From Treponema sp. OMZ 798 (GTDB lineage: Bacteria; Spirochaetota; Spirochaetia; Treponematales; Treponemataceae), in contig NZ_CP051305.1 of assembly GCF_024181385.1 (NCBI RefSeq), forward strand, positions 2,170,001 to 2,234,000: a stretch of 64,000 nt of DNA, read 5' to 3'. The notes beneath the pieces are model-generated. The model worked only from the letters and a program-made list of their open reading frames with translations. It was not told the DNA's origin and did not search any database. The translations under genes and the position numbers were made by a program. This document shows positions 25,185 to 35,119 of the stretch, in pieces. Position 1 is the first letter of the stretch. Every line of letters begins with the position of its first letter.

Positions 25185-26030
25185 TTAATAATTATATAAA
25201 GACTTTATTATTTCGATAATTCTAGCTTCAGTAACGGATCTGTTTTCTATAATCAGCTTATTATCTTCAAGTCTTACATCAGCCTTAAGCTGCTTTCTAA
25301 AAAACAATTTCAATAAGGAAGCCGTCATTACATTTTTTGTTTCAATACTTAAATCGTATAGATATTCATTTTCAACTTCCGAATTCTTTTTTAAGTACAT
25401 CTCTATCACACCTACGGGAAGCCCGAGCCGGACTCCTATTATCTGTCCTAAAAAAAAGTCACCATTTTTTACAAAAATTCCTATATCTTGTGAATTAGAA
25501 GTAACGAGTGTATCAAATCGCCGAGAAAAAACAGAGTCCACAGGATTATTCAATTTCCCCAAAAAGATCTCCATGCTTTGTCTGTCATCAGGCCCCATAA
25601 CAAGACAGGCTATCTGAGGAGACGGGATCGAAACATCAACATAGGATGATTTATAATACTTATACCTCTCCTTTGTTTTTTTAGGTTCCCAGCCGTTTTT
25701 TTTCTTAAAAATACTGTCAGTTACTCCATACGGATATTTACCGGTGGAGCAAATCCTGATTTCGGGCAAACCGCTCTTTACAAATACGCCTGAATAAACA
25801 GCTGTTGTCCTGCTAAGGGCCTGCTTCATGGCATCTCCCCCAACTGAAGTCAAAATGGGTTCTGCTATCCTTTTATTTTTCTCAATAGGCATATAAATAT
25901 ACATATCTGCATTATCGCCTACCATACCGAAGGGTCTTACAATCCCAGGAAGAGGCGGTGCGGTTTTACATGAGGCAAAAACAAAAGTAAAAATGAGTGC
26001 AGCAAGGGTATTTCTAATTATTCTTTTCAA
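25185..26030 (-). CDS. Unrecognised lipoprotein downstream of ileS
   Basis: 281 residues from the chosen start. The signal peptide RIIRNTLAALIFTFVFASC ends in a lipobox, so the mature protein is lipid-anchored. The remainder has no family I can name; it contains repeated beta-like stretches (LIIENRSVTEARIIEIIKSLYNY at the end). The TTG at 26030 is chosen because GGGAG lies 7 nt before it and it gives MKRIIRN; an ATG at 26048 is the alternative. It overlaps the end of ileS by 17 nt. Confidence 0.7.
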   Translation of the reverse strand: MKRIIRNTLAALIFTFVFASCKTAPPLPGIVRPFGMVGDNADMYIYMPIEKNKRIAEPILTSVGGDAMKQALSRTTAVYSGVFVKSGLPEIRICSTGKYPYGVTDSIFKKKNGWEPKKTKERYKYYKSSYVDVSIPSPQIACLVMGPDDRQSMEIFLGKLNNPVDSVFSRRFDTLVTSNSQDIGIFVKNGDFFLGQIIGVRLGLPVGVIEMYLKKNSEVENEYLYDLSIETKNVMTASLLKLFFRKQLKADVRLEDNKLIIENRSVTEARIIEIIKSLYNY

Positions 26031-29000
26031 TTCCAATCTCCCATTCATAATCGCCGGCTTCAACAAGGCTTGTTTTAATTGAGCCTGATGTTGCCAAATC
26101 TCCGGTTTTAAGCCAAGAAGACTGCACAGTCAAGGTTTCATCACAAACATAGTCCTTAAAAAGCTCAAAGGCTTTTTCTAATTCTTTATTATCGGCATTT
26201 TTTTGAGAGGCTGAAAGATAAAGTTTAATTCTGTCGGTAACATCAAGACCGCACTCCTTACGCAGGGTTTGAATACCTCTTACCAAGTCTCTGATATAAC
26301 CTTCCATTAAAAGTTCTTCAGTCAGCTCTGTGTTAAGGCCTACGGTTAAGGTTCCCTCATTTACTATTTTTAAAGAAGCTTTTTCGATCCTGTTTATTAC
26401 GATCTTATCGGCTGTTATTTCAACCGATTTTCCTTCAATGTCGATACTTAAGGTGGCCCCCTCCATTATATTTTGAATCTCGCTTGAATTCATCTGCTCG
26501 ATAATGGCAGCGGCTTTTTTCATAAGAGGGCCCAGTTCTTTTCCGAGGACCTTAAAATTAGCCTTGGCCGAATACTCGACAAGCTCATCTTCTTTTTCGT
26601 GGAAGATAACCTCTTTAACATTGAGCTCTTCAATTATGCTTTCTTCCATTTCCAAAAGAACTCTTTTTTCTTCAGGATTAAGGGTTACTATTTCTACGGC
26701 CTTTAGTGGCTGCCTTATCTTTAAGTTAAACTGATAACGTAAGGATCTTCCCATCGAAACGGCCTTTTGCACGGTTTTCATCTTAAACTCAAGTTCGCTG
26801 TTTCTTATCTTGCCGTTGTACTCAGGGTAGTCTGCAAGATGGATGGAAAGAGCATCCTGTTCTGTCCGCAAATTCTGCCAAATGCTTTCGGTAATAAAGG
26901 GTACTACAGGAGCGGCAACAAGGGAGAATTTCTTTAAGGCACGGTATAGGGTTTCGTAGGCCTGAGCCTTGTCCCCGTCATTTTCGCTCTTCCAAAATCG
27001 GCGGCGTGAACGGCGGATATACCAGTTATTTAAAAGGTCAATGTATTCGACCATCGGCGGAATGGCTTGCGATAGATCATACTTGTCGAGGGCTTCCGTT
27101 ACATCGGCAACCAGCTTTTCGGTTACCGATAAAATCCACAGATCTAAAGGATTATTCAGCTTACTCAAAAACTCTTCGACGCCCTCGTCCTTTCCGTCAA
27201 CCTTTGCGTTGCGGGGCGGCTTTACTCCATCGATATTGGCATAGGTTATATAGAAACTGTAGCTGTTCCAAAAAGGAATTAAAATTCCTTTAAGAACATC
27301 TCGTACTCCGTCATCCGAATATTTTAAGTCGTCAGCCTTTACGACATTCGAATTCATCAAAAAGAGACGGAGGGCATCAGCACCGAATTGCTTTATAACC
27401 TCGTTGGGGTCGGTGTAGTTGCGTAAGGACTTGGACATCTTTTTCCCGTCCTCGGCAAGTACAAGACCGTTTACGATACAGTTTTTAAAGGCAGGTTCAT
27501 CAAAAAGGGCTGCCGCCAAAATCGTCAGGGTATAAAACCATCCTCTGGTCTGATCCAAGCCTTCGGAAATAAAATCGGCCGGGAAGTTTTTTTCAAAGTA
27601 TTCTTTATTTTCAAAAGGATAGTGCTGCTGTGCATAGGGCATCGAGCCGGACTCAAACCAGCAATCCAAAACTTCGCTTACACGCTTCATCGTTCCGCCA
27701 CATTTTTTACAGGGAATAGTTATCTTATCGACAAAATGCTTGTGCATATCATCGGGGAAGACTCCTGAAAGTTCTTTTAGCTCCTCCCTGCTTCCTACAC
27801 AAATCTTCTCGCCGCATTCTTCACACTTCCAAATCGGAATGGGATTTCCCCAATACCTGTTTCGGCTGATAGCCCAGTCACGGGCTCCCTCAAGCCACTT
27901 TCCGAAGCGGCCTGTCTTTATATGGCCGGGCTGCCAATTTATTTTTGCGTTGGCATTAAGGAGATTGTCCTTTATCTTTGTAACAGAAACGAACCAGCTT
28001 GCAACAGCCCTGTATATCAAGGGACTTGAACATCGCCAGCAATGAGGATAGGAGTGCAAAATTTGAGCCCGCTTAAAAAGTTTGCCTTCGGTTTTTAACC
28101 TTTCCATAATTTGCTTGTCGGCATCCTTTACAAAAAGACCTTGATAGTCGGGTACTTCTTGAGTGAATTTACATTCCGCATCGACGGGGCAGACAGTCGG
28201 CACTCCGGTACCTTTAAATATTCTGTTATCGTCTTCACCGAAACCGGGAGCCGTATGAACAATGCCTGTTCCGTCCTCGGTTGTGACAAAGTCGCCTATT
28301 AAAACCTTAAAAGCTCCCTGCCCTGCCTCAGCATTTTTTCCGTCTTCGTCCGCGCTCAAGTTTTTAAAATAAGGAAAGAGGGGCTCATAGCGTAAGCCTT
28401 CAAGCTCTGCACCCTTCTTTGTCCATATTAGCTTATACTCTTTTGCTTCTTCTTTTCCGTTCTTTGCAAAATAAGCTTCAAGACGTGGAACGGCAATTAT
28501 ATAGTGAGCCCCGTCATATTCTATTAAAGCATAATCGATATCGGCACCCACAGCAAGGCCGAGGTTGCTCGGAAGAGTCCAAGGAGTGGTTGTCCATGCC
28601 AAAAGGTAGGTTTCGGAGGGAAGAGCATTTTTCCCCTCAAAGGCCTTAGCGGCAGGAGAAGTCTTTACGGGAGAAAGAGTCTTAAAGCGTACCGTTATTG
28701 CGGGGTCGTGGACATCCTTGTAACCTCCCAAGTTAAGCTCATGGTTTGAAAGAACAGTAGAGCATCTCGGACAATAGGGAAGAATATAGTAGCCCTCATA
28801 CAAGAGGCCTTTTTCCCAAAGGCTTTTCATCACCCACCAAATGGATTCCATAAAGCCGGGATCCATGGTCTTATAATCGTTTTCAAAATCGATCCATCGG
28901 CCTAAGCGAGTAACGGTCTCTCTCCACTCTTTTACATAACGCAAAACGCTTGCACGGCAAGCCTCGTTAAATTTATCTATACCGTATTTTTCTATGTCGG

Positions 29001-29316
29001 TTTTTGAATTAAGTCCGAGTTCTTTTTCGATTAAGTTTTCAACGGGAAGGCCGTGACAGTCCCATCCGAAGCGGCGTTCAACCTTAAAACCCTTCATCGT
29101 TTTATATCGTGGAATAATATCCTTAATTGTTCCGGGCACAAAGTGGCCGAAGTGAGGCAGCCCTGTGGCAAAAGGAGGGCCGTCAAAGAAAATATAATTA
29201 TCCCGTCCGTCACGGGAGGAAACGGATTTTTTAAACACGTCATTTTTTTCCCAAAATTTTAAGACATCTTCTTCTTGTTTTGCAAAATCAACCTTAGGGT
29301 CTACAGGCTTATACAT
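26014..29316 (-). CDS. ileS: Isoleucyl-tRNA synthetase, eukaryote-like type
   Basis: 1100 residues. Charges tRNA-Ile with isoleucine. HIGH motif variant PHFGH (in FATGLPHFGHFVPGTIKD), the editing domain with TTPWTLPSN, and KMSKS as GKKMSKSLRN are present. The HIGH region and length match the IleRS2/eukaryotic group, known to tolerate mupirocin; spirochetes have this type. ATG at 29316 is chosen because GGAG is 7 nt upstream; the frame to 29349 adds unlikely residues. Zinc-type cysteines are in CEECGEKIC and CKKCGG. Confidence 0.96.
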   Translation of the reverse strand: MYKPVDPKVDFAKQEEDVLKFWEKNDVFKKSVSSRDGRDNYIFFDGPPFATGLPHFGHFVPGTIKDIIPRYKTMKGFKVERRFGWDCHGLPVENLIEKELGLNSKTDIEKYGIDKFNEACRASVLRYVKEWRETVTRLGRWIDFENDYKTMDPGFMESIWWVMKSLWEKGLLYEGYYILPYCPRCSTVLSNHELNLGGYKDVHDPAITVRFKTLSPVKTSPAAKAFEGKNALPSETYLLAWTTTPWTLPSNLGLAVGADIDYALIEYDGAHYIIAVPRLEAYFAKNGKEEAKEYKLIWTKKGAELEGLRYEPLFPYFKNLSADEDGKNAEAGQGAFKVLIGDFVTTEDGTGIVHTAPGFGEDDNRIFKGTGVPTVCPVDAECKFTQEVPDYQGLFVKDADKQIMERLKTEGKLFKRAQILHSYPHCWRCSSPLIYRAVASWFVSVTKIKDNLLNANAKINWQPGHIKTGRFGKWLEGARDWAISRNRYWGNPIPIWKCEECGEKICVGSREELKELSGVFPDDMHKHFVDKITIPCKKCGGTMKRVSEVLDCWFESGSMPYAQQHYPFENKEYFEKNFPADFISEGLDQTRGWFYTLTILAAALFDEPAFKNCIVNGLVLAEDGKKMSKSLRNYTDPNEVIKQFGADALRLFLMNSNVVKADDLKYSDDGVRDVLKGILIPFWNSYSFYITYANIDGVKPPRNAKVDGKDEGVEEFLSKLNNPLDLWILSVTEKLVADVTEALDKYDLSQAIPPMVEYIDLLNNWYIRRSRRRFWKSENDGDKAQAYETLYRALKKFSLVAAPVVPFITESIWQNLRTEQDALSIHLADYPEYNGKIRNSELEFKMKTVQKAVSMGRSLRYQFNLKIRQPLKAVEIVTLNPEEKRVLLEMEESIIEELNVKEVIFHEKEDELVEYSAKANFKVLGKELGPLMKKAAAIIEQMNSSEIQNIMEGATLSIDIEGKSVEITADKIVINRIEKASLKIVNEGTLTVGLNTELTEELLMEGYIRDLVRGIQTLRKECGLDVTDRIKLYLSASQKNADNKELEKAFELFKDYVCDETLTVQSSWLKTGDLATSGSIKTSLVEAGDYEWEIGIEKNN

Positions 29317-29465
29317 TAAAGTACTCCAAAATAAAAAAATTACAGTCAAGGATTATACTATTTTTTTTTAAATTATACAACGCCTAGAAGTAACGAAAAA
29401 TTCAAAGTCCTTGATTTTTTTTGTAAAAAACTATAATATTAACAAATTTATTTTTGAGGTGATCT

Positions 29466-30980
29466 ATGGCTTTTTTTTATGATGAACCGTCGCATACATT
29501 CAGCGAATATTTATTGGTCCCGCGTCTTTCGGGAGTCGAGCACATTCCTCAGGCAGTTTCTCTTAAAACGCCTTTAACAAAATATAAAAAAGGTAAAGAA
29601 CCTAAAATCAGTTTAAATATTCCTTTGGTCTCTTCGATTATGCAATCCGTTTCCGATCATAATATGGCTATTGCCCTTGCAAGAGAGGGCGGCCTTTCCT
29701 TTATTTTCGGCTCTCAATCTATAGAAAACGAAGCTAAGATGGTTGCAAAAGTAAAGAACTATAGGGCCGGTTTTGTAGAAAGCGATTCAAATCTCACACC
29801 CGAGCAAACTTTAAGCGATGTCTTAGACTTAAAGGACAGAACCGACCACACCACTGTTGCAGTAACACATGACGGAACAGGGCACGGCAAACTATTAGGC
29901 GTAGTTACGGGCAGGGATTACCGCATAGGTCACACAGACTTAAATAAAAAAGTAAAAGAATTTATGACCCCTATCGAACGCCTCCATGTTGCAGAAGAAG
30001 GGATAAGCTTAAAAAAGGCCCAAGATATTATCTGGGAGTTTAAACTTAATTCTCTTCCCATTTTGGACAAAGACGGCAGGCTGGTTGCCTTTGTTTTTAG
30101 AAAGGATTATGAAAGCAATACCGAAAACCCGCTCGAGCTTCTCGATGAAAAAAAGCGCTACATGGTAGGAGCCGGTATAAATACAAGAGACTATGAAGAG
30201 CGTGTGCCCACCCTTGTTGAAGCGGGAGCCGATGTGCTTTGTATCGACTCTTCCGACGGCTTCAGTGATTGGCAAAAGCAAACCATTCAATTTGTAAAAG
30301 AAAAATACGGAGATACAATCCCCGTAGGAGCCGGAAACGTTGTCGATGCCGACGGCTTTAACTTTTTAGCTGATGCAGGTGCCGATTTTATCAAGGTAGG
30401 AATAGGAGGCGGCTCAATCTGCATTACCCGTGAGACAAAGGGTATAGGAAGAGGTCAGGCCACTGCCGTAATAGAAGTTGCCAAGGCCCGGGATGAGTAT
30501 TTTAAAAAGAAGGGTATTTATATTCCCATCTGCTCTGACGGAGGAATCGTTTTTGACTATCACATAACCTTAGCCCTTGCTATGGGAAGCGACTTTTGTA
30601 TGCTCGGCCGCTACTTTGCCCGCTTTGACGAAAGCCCGACAAACAAGGTATTAATTAACGGAAACTATATGAAAGAATACTGGGGAGAAGGTTCCGCAAG
30701 AGCCAGAAACTGGCAGAGGTACGATTCGGGCGGGGAGAAAAAACTTTCATTTGAAGAAGGCGTAGACTCCTATGTTCCCTATGCAGGAAAGCTTCACGAC
30801 AATGTTGCTGTTACCTTAAACAAAATCCGCTCGACTATGTGTAATTGCGGAGTTTTAAGTATTCCCGAATTCCAACGCGATGCCAAAATAACATTAGTTT
30901 CTTCGGCAAGTATCATTGAGGGCGGCCCCCACGATGTAGTCTTAAAAGACATGAGCCACTCTTCAAGCTCAAACTATTAA
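29466..30980 (+). CDS. guaB: IMP dehydrogenase
   Basis: 504 residues. Oxidises IMP to XMP with NAD+, the committed step to GMP. The catalytic loop is [18 protein letters not shown], with the nucleophilic Cys. A CBS pair is inserted (about residues 105-225, [24 protein letters not shown]). The mobile flap region is near [20 protein letters not shown]. The start has GAGGTGAT 5 nt upstream and a TATAAT box at 29432-29437. The protein is slightly longer and more divergent than the common bacterial form. Confidence 0.95.
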   Translation: MAFFYDEPSHTFSEYLLVPRLSGVEHIPQAVSLKTPLTKYKKGKEPKISLNIPLVSSIMQSVSDHNMAIALAREGGLSFIFGSQSIENEAKMVAKVKNYRAGFVESDSNLTPEQTLSDVLDLKDRTDHTTVAVTHDGTGHGKLLGVVTGRDYRIGHTDLNKKVKEFMTPIERLHVAEEGISLKKAQDIIWEFKLNSLPILDKDGRLVAFVFRKDYESNTENPLELLDEKKRYMVGAGINTRDYEERVPTLVEAGADVLCIDSSDGFSDWQKQTIQFVKEKYGDTIPVGAGNVVDADGFNFLADAGADFIKVGIGGGSICITRETKGIGRGQATAVIEVAKARDEYFKKKGIYIPICSDGGIVFDYHITLALAMGSDFCMLGRYFARFDESPTNKVLINGNYMKEYWGEGSARARNWQRYDSGGEKKLSFEEGVDSYVPYAGKLHDNVAVTLNKIRSTMCNCGVLSIPEFQRDAKITLVSSASIIEGGPHDVVLKDMSHSSSSNY

Positions 30981-31000
30981 ATAAAGAGCGGCTCCAACTA

Positions 31001-31807
31001 TTAAAGATATTGCTTAGCCTCCTTATCCCCCGACTGTGCATAGAGGGAGATAAAGGGCTTTGCAGGGCTCATATTTATTTTTCCCATCAAGACTTCTTCT
31101 ACCTGAAAAAAGCCTACATCACTGTCCATTAAAACATCTATGCGTACGGGTTTTTCTTTTCCTGCAGCAATGGAAACGGACTTAATTGAATTGGCAGAGT
31201 ACTTATGTATATCCCCTATCTTAGCCTCTGTATTCATTTCCATCGGAATACGGGCTCTGCCCTTTTTCATATCGCAGCCGTCGGCTATTAAAACTATTCC
31301 GGCCTCAATCGAATGTATCCTTCGGCTTGCCATGTGGCCTATTATGCACTCGCTAGCCATAGCCTTTATCACAGCCCTTCGTGTAAAGGACGTAATCCCC
31401 ATCTTATCCATTGTTCTTTCAATTATGGGAAGGGCCAAGGTCATCGAAAAAAGCTCGTGATCTTGGCGGGTCAGGGACATCCCTATATCGTGAAGATAGG
31501 CTCCAAGCACCACAGCGCAGTAGCTGTCATCCAAGGAACCTGAACCCTCTTTTTGTAAGCTCGTCTGAACTCCGGCCTTTTTTAAAAGATCCAATATTTT
31601 AAGAGCATTTAAGGTAACTATCTTCATGTGTACAGGACCGTGATCATTATACCCCAATCTTACAATGGAAACCGAATTGGCATAGTCCTGCAAGGCTTCG
31701 ATTTCAGGATCGGCAATCAAAATATGTAAAAGCTGAGAGACAAGAGGATTATCTTTAACATAGTCTAAAAGCAGTTTCTCAACATTAATTTCTTTAGGCG
31801 ACTTCAT
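31001..31807 (-). CDS. HD-domain metal-dependent phosphohydrolase
   Basis: 268 residues. HD motif in VLGAYLHDIGMSLTRQDHELF, with the first His in DHGPVHMKIVTLNALKI and a later Asp in IVLIADGCDMKKGRARI, the expected metal ligands. The C-terminal 70 residues (VRIDVLMDSDVGFFQVEEVLMGKI) are a small beta-rich domain. The substrate is unknown. It converges on guaB. The ribosome site GGAG is 7 nt before ATG. Confidence 0.8.
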   Translation of the reverse strand: MKSPKEINVEKLLLDYVKDNPLVSQLLHILIADPEIEALQDYANSVSIVRLGYNDHGPVHMKIVTLNALKILDLLKKAGVQTSLQKEGSGSLDDSYCAVVLGAYLHDIGMSLTRQDHELFSMTLALPIIERTMDKMGITSFTRRAVIKAMASECIIGHMASRRIHSIEAGIVLIADGCDMKKGRARIPMEMNTEAKIGDIHKYSANSIKSVSIAAGKEKPVRIDVLMDSDVGFFQVEEVLMGKINMSPAKPFISLYAQSGDKEAKQYL

Positions 31808-31876
31808 AGCTACTCCAATAAAAATTCCATTTATACTAATATACTAAAAAAAGCCCGGAATTCCATTAAGATTTTA

Positions 31877-32608
31877 TTAAATTTCGTATACCAAAAGGCC
31901 TGTTTCTCCCATCGGTATTTCTTTTACGAGTTTACCTTGATGCCATACAAAGGCGCCGCCCCCTGCAGCAGGAGCGTTTTCCTTTACAAGGGAATTTATA
32001 AATAAAACCGGGGGTTCCAAAATTGCCGATCTTTCGGCATAGGCGGAGGATTCACCGTTTTCCCATTCGTCCTTTGTATAGCTGCAAAATACCGGCCATA
32101 AAAAGGCATCGGGATTGAGGCTGATAATCGGCTCTAAAAGTTCATCTTCCCATAGATCTCCGCATACAATAAGGGCCAGCCGCTTACCCTCAAAATCAAA
32201 CTCAAAAAACTCTTTCCCCTCCCTATAATCGGCACAAGCCCCTTCAATTCTCCAGCCTTGAGAAACTCTTTTATAAAGACAAATTATCTCCCCGTTTTTT
32301 CCGGCTATCATGTAGGAGCTGAAAATAGCACCATGATCGTTTTCGATAAAGCCGAAACCTAGGGCCGTTTTTTCTTTTTGAGCAATTGAACGGATTTTTG
32401 CAATGGGTTCCGAGTTTATTTGAAGAGCCGTCAAAATATCTTTTTTATATTCAAAAGAAAGGGAGTCAAAGCCTTGTAAAAAACTTTCTCCGAAAAGAAG
32501 AAGGTCAGGTTTTTCGGATTTTGTTTTTTCTATAAAACCTTCAATTTGAGCTATGTTAAAATCAATATCATTATTTTTATTTTCCGATGCACAAAGTCCA
32601 ATTTTCAT
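31877..32608 (-). CDS. Carbon-nitrogen hydrolase (nitrilase superfamily)
   Basis: 243 residues. The Glu-Lys-Cys triad is visible: Glu in LLLFGESFLQGF, Lys in CLYKRVSQGW and Cys in LALIVCGDLWEDELL. Substrates of this branch (amides, carbamoyl compounds) cannot be assigned. The start MKIGLCASE at 32608 is chosen because GGAGG is 5 nt before it; an ATG at 32620 would overlap that site. The gene follows the glyA terminator so closely that it may be expressed by read-through. Confidence 0.85.
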   Translation of the reverse strand: MKIGLCASENKNNDIDFNIAQIEGFIEKTKSEKPDLLLFGESFLQGFDSLSFEYKKDILTALQINSEPIAKIRSIAQKEKTALGFGFIENDHGAIFSSYMIAGKNGEIICLYKRVSQGWRIEGACADYREGKEFFEFDFEGKRLALIVCGDLWEDELLEPIISLNPDAFLWPVFCSYTKDEWENGESSAYAERSAILEPPVLFINSLVKENAPAAGGGAFVWHQGKLVKEIPMGETGLLVYEI

Positions 32609-32620
32609 ATCTTCCTCCAT

Positions 32621-32665
32621 AAAAAAAGGGGCATCCGATATAAAGCAAAAGCTTTTCGGAGCCCC
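32621..32665 (-). terminator. Intrinsic terminator between glyA and the nitrilase gene
   Basis: On the minus strand, gggGCTCCGA-type arms (32665-32656 with 32638-32628, one bulge) enclose a second small stem, followed by seven T residues (32627-32621). The ribosome site of the nitrilase gene begins 3 nt later. Confidence 0.75.
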
Positions 32666-32699
32666 TTATCTTAATAAAAGAAAAATCTTCTTTTATTGT

Positions 32700-34220
32700 T
32701 TAGCAATAGATGCTCTTTAAGAAGTCTAAATCCAATTCGGGATAAAGAACAAATTTATGTAAAATAGCATCTACTTCTTTTTGTATCTCGGCCTTTACAG
32801 TGGGGTCAACCACAACATTGGCCTTGCTGGGAGCTCCGCTCTTTGTTACGCCGGGTTTTGAAGCCTTCAATACCCTGTCAATGATTGAAGCGATCTGCTT
32901 CATTTCGGCAGGGCCCATTCCAAGACTTGTTACGGCAGGTGTACCTACGCGTAAACCGCTTGTCCACCAAGGACCGTTCGGATCAAAGGGCAAGCTGTTC
33001 CTGTTAAGGGTTACACCGCACTCGGACATTGCAGTTTCAGCTTGACGTCCGTTTAAGCCGTATTTTGTTACGTTAATCAGCATTAAGTGATTGTCTGTTC
33101 CGTTTGTCTGGAGCTTCATACCGAGCTTCATACATTCTTCAGCGAGGGCGGCAGCGTTGTCTCTTACCTTGTGGGCATAGTCCTGATATTCCTTGCTGTT
33201 TGCTTCGCGGAAGGCAACAGCCTTTGAAGCCATAACATGGGGAAGGGGTCCGCCGATTACAAGAGGGCATCCCTTATCTACAAACTCGGCAAATTCTTTT
33301 TTGCAAAGAATCATAGCACCGCGGGGACCGCGAAGAGTTTTGTGGGTTGTAGTTGTTACCACATCAGCCCAAAGAACGGGGTTATACTCGCCTTCAAAAA
33401 CTTTTCCTGCAACGAGACCTGCAAAGTGAGCCATATCGACCATCAAAACGGCTCCGCACTTATCGGCGATTTCTCTAAATTTCTTAAAGTTAATCTTTCT
33501 GGGATAGGCGCTGTATCCGGCCAAAAGAATCAAGGGCCTTTCTTCCATTGCTCTTTTTTCGATCTCGGCATAATCAAGCTCGCCTGTTTCCTTGTTTACG
33601 GTATATGAGCATGTTCTAAACATCTTTGAAGAAACGTTTTGAACATAGCCGTGGGTAAGGTGACCGCCCGAATAGTAGTCCAAGCCCATAAGTTTTTGGT
33701 TTCCAAGAGCATGGCGCAATTCTTCCCAATCCTCATGGCTCAAGCCTTCAAGGCTCATCTTCTTAACCTTTCCTTCGACAACCGTTTCAAATTTCTTTAA
33801 AAAGGGTTCTTCAACCTTTGCATTTAAAATTGCCCAATAGGCTACGATGTTTGCGTCAGCTCCGGAGTGAGGCTGAACATAGGCGTGTTCGGCTCCAAAT
33901 ACCTTACAAGCCTCGGCACAGGCTGCCATTTCAACAGCATCGACGTTTTCGCATCCTCCGTAATATCTATGCTCAGGGAAACCTTCCGCATACTTATCGG
34001 TCAGGAGGTTACCCATAGCAGCTTGAACTGCCAATGAAGAATAGTTTTCGCTGGCGATAAGTTTTAAGTGACTTCGCTGATTTTCTATTTCTTTTACAAT
34101 GCTTGATGCAACTTCAGGATACACGGATGCAACCTGATCCAAATTGGCCAAATATGCAACCATAGGCAGCTTTGCATTTGAGCCTTCCTTTTCAAGGTAT
34201 TTTTTTAAACCTTCTTTCAT
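32700..34220 (-). CDS. glyA: Serine hydroxymethyltransferase
   Basis: 506 residues, about 80 longer than common bacterial GlyA. PLP enzyme that converts serine and tetrahydrofolate to glycine and methylene-THF. The PLP lysine is in VVTTTTHKTLRGPRG. The extra length is an N-terminal helix and an insert of about 45 residues (VEEPFLKKFETVVEGKVKK...), as seen in chlamydial and spirochete enzymes. AGGAG precedes ATG. Followed by an intrinsic terminator. Confidence 0.95.
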   Translation of the reverse strand: MKEGLKKYLEKEGSNAKLPMVAYLANLDQVASVYPEVASSIVKEIENQRSHLKLIASENYSSLAVQAAMGNLLTDKYAEGFPEHRYYGGCENVDAVEMAACAEACKVFGAEHAYVQPHSGADANIVAYWAILNAKVEEPFLKKFETVVEGKVKKMSLEGLSHEDWEELRHALGNQKLMGLDYYSGGHLTHGYVQNVSSKMFRTCSYTVNKETGELDYAEIEKRAMEERPLILLAGYSAYPRKINFKKFREIADKCGAVLMVDMAHFAGLVAGKVFEGEYNPVLWADVVTTTTHKTLRGPRGAMILCKKEFAEFVDKGCPLVIGGPLPHVMASKAVAFREANSKEYQDYAHKVRDNAAALAEECMKLGMKLQTNGTDNHLMLINVTKYGLNGRQAETAMSECGVTLNRNSLPFDPNGPWWTSGLRVGTPAVTSLGMGPAEMKQIASIIDRVLKASKPGVTKSGAPSKANVVVDPTVKAEIQKEVDAILHKFVLYPELDLDFLKSIYC

Positions 34221-34313
34221 ATTGTAACTCCTATCAAAAGTGTGTTTTATACTATTACTCTGTTATTATAACAATTTATAAAATTATATTCTAGTATTCT
34301 TACCTGCCGGGAG

Positions 34314-35096
34314 CTAACTTTCTTTATTCCCTTTTCGATATTTTTTATAATGATCATAAAAAATAAATATCTTTTCAAACAAAAATACAAAAATAATAAA
34401 GCCGCAGGCATATTCGCCAATTAAAAATAACTGCTTAAAGTTATCAGAAAAGGGAACAAAAAATTGCAGCATTTTGAGGCTGTAAAGAATCATAGTTGCC
34501 GCTATTGTTATTTTACCGCCCCTTGTAGATTTTATTTCGACCGGGAATTTTAAAAGAATAAAAAAAATCATTCCCAGAGCTTGAAACATTAGCCTTCCAA
34601 AAATTAAATAGAAAAACCAATTGGGCACCAAGCCCAGTTGGTAATATACTATTGAAACAAGAGCAAGCAGGGAGTAGTCACTCATGGAATCCAACATACG
34701 CCCGATCTTCGTTTCCTGATTAAATTTACGGGCTATAAAGCCGTCAAAAAAATCCGTCAAAAAAACCAAAACTAAAACAACAGCTAAGATTATTTTTATC
34801 TGCTCTATCGAATTTTGCTTTAAAAGAAAAGCTATTAAGGGGACTGAGCTTATGCGGAATAGGGTAATTCCATTTGCAAGATTGATTTTCTCAAGCACAA
34901 GATTAGTCCCAACATTTATAAAATCTCCCTTGTATAAAATTAAAAAAAACAAAAGTAAGGAATGCCAGAGAGTTATATGTATTAAAAAAGCACTAAAAAT
35001 TTCAGTATCCGTATTAAATATCTTATAAATTGCAAAAACGGCTGAAAATTGAAACAGCCAAAAAAACAAAACCAATCTGCCGATTTTTTTTTCCAT
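34314..35096 (-). CDS. CDP-alcohol phosphatidyltransferase
   Basis: 260 residues with about six membrane segments. The full signature DGx2ARx8Gx3Dx3D is present (DGFIARKFNQETKIGRMLDSMSD). It links a CDP-activated lipid to an alcohol, or the reverse; which phospholipid is made is unclear. It has an N-terminal extension of two membrane helices. It lies 23 nt after the WecA-like gene. Confidence 0.85.
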   Translation of the reverse strand: MEKKIGRLVLFFWLFQFSAVFAIYKIFNTDTEIFSAFLIHITLWHSLLLFFLILYKGDFINVGTNLVLEKINLANGITLFRISSVPLIAFLLKQNSIEQIKIILAVVLVLVFLTDFFDGFIARKFNQETKIGRMLDSMSDYSLLALVSIVYYQLGLVPNWFFYLIFGRLMFQALGMIFFILLKFPVEIKSTRGGKITIAATMILYSLKMLQFFVPFSDNFKQLFLIGEYACGFIIFVFLFEKIFIFYDHYKKYRKGNKES

Positions 35097-35119
35097 AACT
35101 AAAGCAACAACTCCGAATT

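Noticed and set aside
30965..31005. Short near-repeat around the guaB stop (ctcaaactattaaa / ctccaactattaaa)
   Set aside because: Single imperfect duplication with no structure and no sign of function.
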